A stretch of 47,663 nucleotides of DNA from Thermoplasmata archaeon (GTDB lineage Archaea; Thermoplasmatota; Thermoplasmata; Lutacidiplasmatales; UBA184). Shown piece after piece: positions 8,126-14,682 of this stretch. Position numbers and translations under genes: made by a program. The stretch is from assembly GCA_022750335.1 (NCBI GenBank), contig JAKIVX010000012.1:1-47663 (forward strand). Reading direction: 5' to 3'. How positions within the stretch are numbered: the first letter of the stretch is position 1; the number at the start of each line of letters is the position of its first letter. Below the pieces are notes generated by a model. The model did not search any database. It had not been told where the DNA came from and worked only from the letters and a program-made list of their open reading frames with translations.

Positions 8126-8134
8126 ACTATAAAG
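8126..8134. promoter_or_regulatory. shared divergent TATA-like box, ftsZ / mptE
   Basis: ACTATAAAG is the only A/T-rich element between the divergent genes and reads as CTTTATAGT on the other strand. It lies about 40 nt from the ftsZ ATG and about 16-26 nt before the possible GTG or TTG starts of the rightward gene. Confidence 0.45.
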
Positions 8135-8145
8135 CACTAGTCGGA

Positions 8146-8904
8146 GTGCCGCTCTTGTTGGAGTACTCCCGCTGGGCCCCTACCTACGAACAGATCCGCC
8201 TCGAATTCGGGTTCTCGTGGGCCCGAGAGGAGGCGGCCGCCGAGCAGCTTCGCACGCTGCTGTCCCTGTCGGCCCGATCCCGAGCCCACGAACGCGTGTC
8301 CGTACGCCTTCGGGGACGCGAGGTCGTGGTCGTCGGTCTCGCCCCCCGGGCGGGTCCACCGCCACTGTGGCGCCTTCCGTTCTCGCCCGCGGGGATCGCG
8401 GTCGTCGCGGCCGACGGGGCGACCGCGACCTGCCTCGAAGCCGGAGTGGTCCCCGACGTGGTCGCGACGGACCTGGACGGACCGGTACCCTCGGAGGTGA
8501 CGGCCAACCGACGGGGGGCCCTGGTCGTGGTCCACGCCCACGGCGACAACCGCGGCCTCCTCGAGGAATGGGTCCCCCAGTTTCCGGGGGAGCTCGCCGG
8601 TTCTTGGGCCGGCCCTCCGCGGGACGGACTCCTGGATGACGGGGGCTTCACCGACGGGGACCGGGCCGCGTTCCTGGCGGAAGCCGCGGGGGCGGCGCGG
8701 GTGCTGCTATGGGGATTCGATTTTGAGCGATCAGACGATCCAGACCCCGCGATGCGTCGGCGCAAGGAGGCGAAACTGGCGTGGGCGGCCCGGGCGCTCG
8801 CCGAACTCGAGCTGAGCCGGCCCGGATTGCTGTGGAGTTGGCACCGGGACGGTTCGCAATCCCCCTACAACGCCGCCGGAATTTCCGGGGCGTCCACGAG
8901 GTAG
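8146..8904 (+). CDS. mptE: 6-hydroxymethyl-7,8-dihydropterin pyrophosphokinase MptE-like (DUF115)
   Basis: About 252 residues with the MptE/DUF115 landmarks: DVVATDLDGPV (diphosphokinase active-site DLDG), VVHAHGDN and LLWGFDFERSDDP. Family members make the 6-hydroxymethylpterin diphosphate used for tetrahydromethanopterin-type or folate-type cofactors. An upstream frame is open to 7867, but that part lies inside ftsZ antisense. GTG 8146 was chosen; TTG 8155 or 8158 would fit a leaderless transcript from the TATA at 8126. The 3' end overlaps the convergent GT-C-like gene by 40 nt. Confidence 0.85.
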   Translation: MPLLLEYSRWAPTYEQIRLEFGFSWAREEAAAEQLRTLLSLSARSRAHERVSVRLRGREVVVVGLAPRAGPPPLWRLPFSPAGIAVVAADGATATCLEAGVVPDVVATDLDGPVPSEVTANRRGALVVVHAHGDNRGLLEEWVPQFPGELAGSWAGPPRDGLLDDGGFTDGDRAAFLAEAAGAARVLLWGFDFERSDDPDPAMRRRKEAKLAWAARALAELELSRPGLLWSWHRDGSQSPYNAAGISGASTR

Positions 8905-10703
8905 ACTACGTTCAGTCCGTCCTCGTAGAGTGGGACGAAGGGGACGCCCTCGAACCAGAGGATCGCGGTGGAGCTGAGGGGTGCGGCCTTTTGGGCCGGA
9001 TCGAGCGCCACTCCGGAGTACATGACCGAGTCGACGACCACCAGGTCGATCGGATGCGGGGCGGCTGGGTTCGGCGTCCCGACGCTCCGAAGTTCGGCCG
9101 CAGCCGCCCCGGGATCATTGCCGGTGAAAAGGGCAGGAGTGGTGACCCACGTCGCCGGATTCCCGTCAAAACCAAAGATCATCGAGCTCAACCGATGGTC
9201 GCTCGCCACGGTCCAAGTCGGGGGCGCCGCGATCCCCACCCACAACCAGAGCGCCGCGTCCCCGTGGGTCAATCCTTCCTGAAACCCTCCCAAGTCGTTG
9301 GAGGGAGGGTACACGATCGCCGCGTTCGCCCCGAGGAGGACGACCACCCCGACCATGGCGGCGAACATCATCCGACGTCCGCGCGCGTCCCCGAGCCGCG
9401 CGACCGCTCGGGCGATGCCGATCGCGAGAATGAGGCCGAGAGGAAGGAACAGGTACTCCGCATGACGGGAGGGCGAGATCGTCGCGGCCAGGTTCGCGGC
9501 CGCGGCGTACTTCGGGTTCGTACCGGCGAACGCCGCGAGAGCGAGCATCGTGCCGGCCGAGAGACCGAGCGCTCCCAGCCAGGCGAGGGGAAAGGAACCC
9601 AGCCGGGCGAGCGAGGGTGTCCGGCGGGCCCCCGCCCCGAACAGGCCGAGGGCGAGGAGCGGCGTGAACCAAAGGACGGCCGTCGGCACGGTCGTCTGGC
9701 CCGTACCCGGGATCGGCACGAACAGTAGGACGCCCACGAGGCCGAACACGATCGTGACGATCACCGCGGCGTCCCGGACGAGGCTCGTGTCTGAGGGTAG
9801 CCGGACCCAATCCTTCGGCCGTTCGGAACGCGCGCGCCGCCAGCGGATGAGTCCGGCGGCGACCGCCACCGCCGCGAGCGCGCCGGCTTCAAAGGCCGCG
9901 AACCCGACGTAGGTCGGGAACGGCAGGCTGTACAGGATCACCTTCGTCACGAATGACGTGGTCCCGTAGAACCAGTAGGCGAACGTCCCCGTGACGAACA
10001 GGGCCACGAACGCGAGTTCCCGGGCGGGGAAGCGGCGGCTCCACACTCCCGGCCGCCACAGTTCCAGGAGGACCAGCCCGCCCAGCGCGCTGACGATGAA
10101 GAAGTAGGACGAGAGGTGGTGGGTCACGATCAACGCACCGCTCGTGAGCGCCAGGGGGACGTACCATCGGCGGTCCTGGCGTCCTTCGACGAACATCCAC
10201 AGCGCGGCGACGCAGAGGAAATCCCCCAGGGCGAGCGGCGCGGGATGCGCGATGGAGAAGAGGCGCGGCATGGCGATCGAGGCGATCGCAGCACCCAGCA
10301 GCGCCACGGTGTCGTTGGGGTAGAGCCGACGGAACAGGAGAAAGAGCGGGAGGACGGAGAGGACCGCCACGACCGGGATGAGGATCGTGAGGGCGGAATA
10401 CGCACTGATCCCGAGCGCTCCCGACGCCCCTCCCGCCACGAGGAACATTCCCGGAAAGTCTGGATAGGCGGTTCCCCACCCCGAATAACCGCCGCCCGTG
10501 GGGAGGTGGCCCGTGGCCAGGAGCGTAGTCGTGAGGCGGTAGTACTCTCCGGAATCCGACCCGAACAGCGCGTACGAGAGATACGGTTCCAGGGCAAGGA
10601 ACACGAGCAGGAGCGAGAGACCGGCGAGCAGTGCGACCGTCGAGGGGGCGAGGTTCGGGCGCGCCACGAGGTCCACCGTCCCGGATCGTTCGGGGGAGCG
10701 CAT
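8865..10703 (-). CDS. GT-C-like polytopic membrane protein
   Basis: A 612-residue protein with about 12-13 hydrophobic helices. The first extracytoplasmic loop after TM1 contains SDSGEYYRL, acidic residues placed like the catalytic Asp/Glu loop of GT-C glycosyltransferases (PMT/ArnT type). The last 100 residues form a soluble extracellular domain. It lacks the WWDYG motif of oligosaccharyltransferase AglB, so it is probably a lipid-linked-sugar transferase or an uncharacterised relative. The ATG at 10703 is about 28 nt after CTTTACG, consistent with a leaderless mRNA. Confidence 0.75.
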   Translation of the reverse strand: MRSPERSGTVDLVARPNLAPSTVALLAGLSLLLVFLALEPYLSYALFGSDSGEYYRLTTTLLATGHLPTGGGYSGWGTAYPDFPGMFLVAGGASGALGISAYSALTILIPVVAVLSVLPLFLLFRRLYPNDTVALLGAAIASIAMPRLFSIAHPAPLALGDFLCVAALWMFVEGRQDRRWYVPLALTSGALIVTHHLSSYFFIVSALGGLVLLELWRPGVWSRRFPARELAFVALFVTGTFAYWFYGTTSFVTKVILYSLPFPTYVGFAAFEAGALAAVAVAAGLIRWRRARSERPKDWVRLPSDTSLVRDAAVIVTIVFGLVGVLLFVPIPGTGQTTVPTAVLWFTPLLALGLFGAGARRTPSLARLGSFPLAWLGALGLSAGTMLALAAFAGTNPKYAAAANLAATISPSRHAEYLFLPLGLILAIGIARAVARLGDARGRRMMFAAMVGVVVLLGANAAIVYPPSNDLGGFQEGLTHGDAALWLWVGIAAPPTWTVASDHRLSSMIFGFDGNPATWVTTPALFTGNDPGAAAAELRSVGTPNPAAPHPIDLVVVDSVMYSGVALDPAQKAAPLSSTAILWFEGVPFVPLYEDGLNVVYLVDAPEIPAAL

Positions 10704-10728
10704 GCGAGGGAGGAAGAGCGGCCCTCCG

Positions 10729-10735
10729 CGTAAAG
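10729..10735 (-). promoter_or_regulatory. TATA-like box for the GT-C-like gene
   Basis: The minus strand reads CTTTACG with its centre about 28 nt before the ATG at 10703. Confidence 0.35.
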
Positions 10736-10787
10736 ACGTGCGGGTAGCGCGGCATGCGGTCGCGCACGCCGAACTCCGCGGACATAT

Positions 10788-10797
10788 CGATAAATAG
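10788..10797 (+). promoter_or_regulatory. TATA-like box for the basic-protein gene
   Basis: CGATAAATAG is an A/T island in GC-rich sequence, centred about 39 nt before the ATG at 10832. On the opposite strand it could also feed the GT-C-like gene with a longer leader. Confidence 0.45.
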
Positions 10798-10831
10798 GGG
10801 GGCTTGGTCCGCCCGAGCCAAGGCGACCCTC

Positions 10832-11212
10832 ATGCCCTCGAAGCGCCCCTCAAAGACCCACGCACGGCGGCCGAAGCCGGCACCGGTAAAATCCTCGCGG
10901 CCGGTCAAGAAGTCGGCCACCAAGATCCCGCCCAAGGCGGCGCCGAAGCCGATGCCCAAGAAGGGAAGGGCCGCCGCAAAACCGGCCCCGACGAAGAAGT
11001 CCGCTGCGCCGCCCGAACCGGCACCGACCCACTCCGAGCCCCGACGCATCGACGGTCGACGTCATCTCCTATCCCTCTCCTTCGTCCGGGACGGGGACGA
11101 ATTCCTGGCCCGTATGGAGACCGACTCCGGTCACATCACCGAGCTCAAGAACCGAGCCCTGGACCAGCTGTTGACGCTCGTCGCCGGCGAGCTCGAAGAC
11201 CTGCTCGATTGA
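10832..11212 (+). CDS. histone H1-like Lys/Pro/Ala-rich protein with C-terminal domain
   Basis: A 126-residue protein. Residues 1-75 are almost entirely Lys, Arg, Pro, Ala and Ser, with repeated PAKK/PKPAP-type units like the tails of eukaryotic H1 and bacterial Hc1/AlgP. The last 55 residues form a compact acidic and hydrophobic domain (LSLSFVRDGDEFLARM..HITELKNRALDQLL). The ATG at 10832 is preferred over an upstream in-frame start at 10754 that precedes the TATA. It is probably a nucleic-acid-binding, chromatin-like protein; the family of the C-terminal domain was not recognised. No neighbour clarifies its role. Confidence 0.75.
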   Translation: MPSKRPSKTHARRPKPAPVKSSRPVKKSATKIPPKAAPKPMPKKGRAAAKPAPTKKSAAPPEPAPTHSEPRRIDGRRHLLSLSFVRDGDEFLARMETDSGHITELKNRALDQLLTLVAGELEDLLD

Positions 11213-11224
11213 ACGGCCCCGGTC

Positions 11225-11752
11225 TTACGGGTCGGCCGTTTCGGACGGCGGGCTGAGCAACCCGGACTCGATCTGGTACGTGTGGCGTCGGCCCAGCAGG
11301 TCGGTGACCGAGACGAGGTCGACCGGTTGCGACGACAACCAACCGGCCGAATAGTGGCGAAGGACGCGGGCGTCCAGCCGATCCGCGGCAGGGAAGGTGA
11401 CTCGGGAGCCCCACCGTCCGACGATCACCACGGCGGTCGATCGGACGTCGACGAACCGGGGTGCCGGAGATAGAGCGAACACCACGCTCCCGACCGCCAG
11501 GAGGACAGCGATCGCGAGGAACAGGTGGAGATCCCCCTGGAGGCCCGGACTGCTGGCCTCCGAGGAAGTCAGGTCGAGCGAGACGAGGACGAGGTCGAGG
11601 AGAAGGAGCACGAAGAGATAGAGCAGGGCGAATCGAAAGGCCCGCTGCGTGCCCGCGCCGTTCGGCCGGTGGTCGAGGAGGTCTCCGGCACTCGCGGGAC
11701 CCCGGGGAACCGACCGGGTCCTCGGAATGCGGACGGGCCGGGGGCTCGACAC
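11225..11752 (-). CDS. two-TM membrane protein with C-terminal PH-like beta domain
   Basis: About 175 residues. Two hydrophobic helices (FRFALLYLFVLLLLDLVLV and LHLFLAIAVLLAVGSVVFAL) are followed by a strand-rich segment (FVDVRSTAVVIVGRWGSRVTF..) resembling bacterial PH (bPH2) membrane proteins. GTG 11752 has AGAGGA close upstream and a TTTAAG element 38 nt upstream. The frame stays open further upstream, to 12409, so a longer protein is possible (see the frame-switch entry). Convergent with the basic-protein gene, 12 nt apart. Confidence 0.65.
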   Translation of the reverse strand: MSSPRPVRIPRTRSVPRGPASAGDLLDHRPNGAGTQRAFRFALLYLFVLLLLDLVLVSLDLTSSEASSPGLQGDLHLFLAIAVLLAVGSVVFALSPAPRFVDVRSTAVVIVGRWGSRVTFPAADRLDARVLRHYSAGWLSSQPVDLVSVTDLLGRRHTYQIESGLLSPPSETADP

Positions 11753-12174
11753 GGATCCTCTCTCGTGAAAGGCGCACCGCGCGTCCTTAAACCTACCCTC
11801 CGGCCGTCGGGACACGATGCGGCGGGCCGAGTACCTCCCCGACGAGATGAGGGCCCCGTGAAGGTTTCGGAACACGGCCGAGACGGTCCGCGCGGTCGTG
11901 CGAACGAGCAAGGTCGCGGAAGGACCTGTCCGCACCCACCCCGGCGGCGGTGTACGTCTACCATGATGAGCCGGACGTCGCGAGTACGACCCGTCTCGGC
12001 CCTCGCGGCGAGGACCATTGCTACCGCACCGCGGAGACGAGCGGGGAGCCGGACCACGGTGGGCGGGGGGCCGATGGTCAACACCGAGTTCGACGTGCGT
12101 GGGCCCAAACGGTTGATCGTGACGGCGCTCGGGGACCAGTGCGGCCGGCGGGGCAGCGGGGCCGCCGGACTCAC
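11753..12174 (-). pseudogene. putative ORF downstream of icd with apparent frameshift
   Basis: A GTG at 12174 overlaps the icd stop (GTGA). From there one frame shows very high third-position GC and protein-like sequence (SVLTIGPPPTVVRLPARLRG, DVRLIMVDVHR) to about 11945. Further on, the strong third-position GC moves to another frame (SATLLVRTTARTVSAVFRNL, GALISSGRYSARRIVSRR), which runs without stop into the two-TM gene. A GGGG run near 11938-11943 is where one missing base would join them. It is either a broken gene, a sequencing error, or an N-terminal extension of the membrane protein. Confidence 0.35.
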
Positions 12175-13280
12175 GTCTCGAGACTGGGGTCGGCGGAGGC
12201 GGTCGTGGTAGCACGGAACCGGGGGATCGGGGCGCGCGGGTCGACGAGAGGAATCTTACGAGCAATCTCCTGGGCCATGGCCGAACAGGTCGAGGGCGGC
12301 ACGGGCCGGCTGGTATACCCTGGGAGTGCGAGGTCGTAGGTAACGAATTTCTTCTCGGCGATCGTTTCCCACACGGCGCGGAAGACCCGGTCGGCCGCCT
12401 CCTTCTCACCCAAGTGGCGTAACATCAGCTCGACGCAGAGAATTTCCGCGACCGGGTCGGCCCGGTCCTGACCTGCGTACTTGGGAGCCGAGCCGTGGAC
12501 GGGTTCGAAGACAGCGAGGTGGTCTCCGTAGAGCGCCCCCGGGGCCACTCCGAGCCCTCCGGCGAGCCCGGCGCAGAGGTCCGAGAGGATGTCCCCGAAG
12601 AGGTTCGTCGTCACGATGACGTCGTACTCCTCGGGCTTCTTCACGAGCTGCATGCACATGTTGTCGATGAGCCGTTCGTCGGCGGGGACGTCCGGGTACG
12701 CGGCGGCCATCTCGCGGAATGCCATCTGAAAAAGCGCCCCCGTCGTCTTCATGATGTTCGCCTTGTGGACGCCGGTGACCTTCTTGCGGCGTTCCCGCCG
12801 GGCGAGCTCGAATGCAAACCGACAGATCCGATCCGAGGCCTTGCGCGTGATGATGTTCACGGTCTCCGCCGCCGAATGGTCCCGGTCGACCCAGTGCTCA
12901 ACCCCGGAGTAGAGCCCTTCCGTGGCTTCGCGGACCACGATCAGGTCGGTCTCGGGGAATCGCGTTCCTTCGCCGGCGATCGAGCGCGACGGGCGGACGG
13001 AAGCGTACAGGTCGAGTTGTTGGCGGAGCGCGACGTTCACCGAGCGGAAACCGCCTCCGATGGGCGTGGTGATCGGTCCTTTGAGCGCGACCTTGTTCTT
13101 CCGGATCGAGTCCAGGACGGCCTCCGGCAGCGGGGTCCCGCTGGCCTTGATCGCCGCCTCGCCCGCGTCCACGACTTCCCAATCGAACGAAACCCCGGTC
13201 GCTTCGGCGACGCGACGGGCCGCCGTCGTGACCTCGGGCCCGATCCCGTCGCCCGGGATGAGAGTGACGCGGTAAGCCAT
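12171..13280 (-). CDS. icd: isocitrate dehydrogenase, isocitrate/isopropylmalate dehydrogenase family
   Basis: A 369-residue beta-decarboxylating dehydrogenase. [11 protein letters not shown] is at the N-terminus, the substrate loop is [17 protein letters not shown] with RPSR, and the [14 protein letters not shown] segment and the metal-binding Asp region LFGDILSD are present. The cofactor motif [11 protein letters not shown] carries Lys-Tyr, as in NADP-dependent E. coli Icd, but the following position that is Val in that enzyme is Ala here, so preference is uncertain. It converts isocitrate to 2-oxoglutarate in the TCA cycle. ATG 13280 was chosen over an upstream frame to 13412 because LIPGDG belongs near the N-terminus and CTTAAATC lies 36 nt upstream. 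Confidence 0.92.
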   Translation of the reverse strand: MAYRVTLIPGDGIGPEVTTAARRVAEATGVSFDWEVVDAGEAAIKASGTPLPEAVLDSIRKNKVALKGPITTPIGGGFRSVNVALRQQLDLYASVRPSRSIAGEGTRFPETDLIVVREATEGLYSGVEHWVDRDHSAAETVNIITRKASDRICRFAFELARRERRKKVTGVHKANIMKTTGALFQMAFREMAAAYPDVPADERLIDNMCMQLVKKPEEYDVIVTTNLFGDILSDLCAGLAGGLGVAPGALYGDHLAVFEPVHGSAPKYAGQDRADPVAEILCVELMLRHLGEKEAADRVFRAVWETIAEKKFVTYDLALPGYTSRPVPPSTCSAMAQEIARKIPLVDPRAPIPRFRATTTASADPSLET

Positions 13281-13312
13281 CGGCGGTACCGGGGTCCGCC
13301 GAGCCGTGTACG

Positions 13313-13320
13313 GATTTAAG
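13313..13320 (-). promoter_or_regulatory. TATA-like box for icd
   Basis: The minus strand reads CTTAAATC, centred 36 nt before the icd ATG, giving a leader of under 10 nt. Confidence 0.4.
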
Positions 13321-13437
13321 GAACCGCCCGCGGGACCGGATCCGGGTCCAGTCCTCCCCTCCACGGCTCGGGGTTGTCCCCATTTCAGCCATGGACCGAC
13401 GGCATCGTTCAATCCGTATTATTGGGTTACATCAGTA

Positions 13438-13446
13438 TTCTTATAG
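13438..13446 (+). promoter_or_regulatory. TATA-like box for the Orc1/Cdc6-like gene
   Basis: TTCTTATAG lies within a short A/T-rich stretch (13411-13446), centred about 26 nt before the ATG at 13468. CGGAGG is also present 4 nt before that ATG. Confidence 0.45.
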
Positions 13447-13467
13447 ACGCTCGCTCTCGGAGGATTG

Positions 13468-14682
13468 ATGTTCGAAACCCCCCACCCGGAAGTTCTCGCC
13501 CGAGATTGGTTGCCGCCGGTCGCGATGGGTCGCGAGGTTGAGGTCGTCGAGCTGGTTCGAAGGCTGGACGCCCCGGCCCCGCGTGCTCCCCCTCCCTGGA
13601 TCGCCGCGGTCACCGGCGCCAGGGGCTCCGGCACGAGTACGGTCGCCCGTCGCGCGGCCCGCGCGGTCGCCGACACCCTCCGTACCGTGCCGGGGAGCGG
13701 GCCACCGAGAGTCGTGGTCGCCCGAACCTTGGGTCTACGAGGCACGCACGGCGTCGCGAGCGCGCTGCTACGGCACTTGGACGAGGGCTTCGATGGTCAA
13801 GGGTTCTCGGTCGTGGAGATCCTTGCCGGATTCCTGCGTCGGCTCCGGCGGGAAGGTCGACCGACCGTCCTGGTCCTGGACGACCTGGGGGTGGGGGGGC
13901 CCGACCTCGGCCCGGTCCTTCGGGCCCTCGGGGACCCGGACCGATTCCTCCCTGAAGGGGAGAACGGAATCCCTCCCACCTGGACGATCCTAGCTGGGAC
14001 CCCGGATGGGGTCCGAGCCGCCGAGGCATCGTTGGCGGGGAGGTATCCACTCGGTCGGCCGGTCGTCCTCGGACCGTACTCGGACCGCGTGCTCTCGCTA
14101 CTCGTGCGAGACCGGGCGGAACGCGCACTGGGTCGCCCCGTCCCGCCCGAGCTCGTCGCCCGCGTCGTCACCCGGGCCGTGGAGGACGGAGCCAGCGCCG
14201 CGCTCGCCCTCGACCAGTTGCGCCGAGAACTGCTGGGGAGTCGGCGCTCGGGTCGGGAGCGTCTCCCGCTGGGCTTGCGTTCGTGTCCCGTCGCGGTCGA
14301 ACCCCACGTCGTCCAGGCGATCGAGTCGGCCGTGCGGGGTCAGGAGGCGCGGGTGGGGGAGGTCCGTCGGTGGGAAGCCGAGCTCGCCGCCGCGGAAGGC
14401 TCCCGACCGTTGCCGGCCACGACCCTCTGGCGGCGGATCGTTCGTCTCGAACAGGCCGGGTACCTTCGACGGGAGATCCGCCCGGGCGGGATGGGGGGAA
14501 CGCGTTCGGTCGTACGCGTGCTCCTCCCCGTGGACGAATGGGTCACGTCGGCTCTTCGGACGGATACTCGTCGAGCCGACGGGTCGTGGGTTTCCGCGCA
14601 CTGGACGGCGACGCCGGGACCGGCTCCGGAGGAGAAGTTTCTGGGGCCGGGAGTCCTTCCTCCTTCCGGCCCAGCTGACTGA
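13468..14682 (+). CDS. Orc1/Cdc6-like AAA+ paralogue with degenerate ATP site
   Basis: The 404-residue protein has the Orc1/Cdc6 layout: N-terminal RDWLPPVAMGREVEVVELVRRL, an AAA+ core, and a C-terminal winged helix (PLPATTLWRRIVRLEQAGYL). The Walker A is GARGSGTST (50-58), with Thr56 where the invariant Lys should be. Walker B is LVLDDL (135-140). The sensor-2 segment GASAALALDQLRRE lacks the usual GDARRA arginines. It therefore probably binds DNA or partners without normal ATP hydrolysis. Its 3' end overlaps the convergent helicase gene by 140 nt. Start chosen by GGAGG and the TATA box; a TTG at 13465 is directly upstream. Confidence 0.8.
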   Translation: MFETPHPEVLARDWLPPVAMGREVEVVELVRRLDAPAPRAPPPWIAAVTGARGSGTSTVARRAARAVADTLRTVPGSGPPRVVVARTLGLRGTHGVASALLRHLDEGFDGQGFSVVEILAGFLRRLRREGRPTVLVLDDLGVGGPDLGPVLRALGDPDRFLPEGENGIPPTWTILAGTPDGVRAAEASLAGRYPLGRPVVLGPYSDRVLSLLVRDRAERALGRPVPPELVARVVTRAVEDGASAALALDQLRRELLGSRRSGRERLPLGLRSCPVAVEPHVVQAIESAVRGQEARVGEVRRWEAELAAAEGSRPLPATTLWRRIVRLEQAGYLRREIRPGGMGGTRSVVRVLLPVDEWVTSALRTDTRRADGSWVSAHWTATPGPAPEEKFLGPGVLPPSGPAD

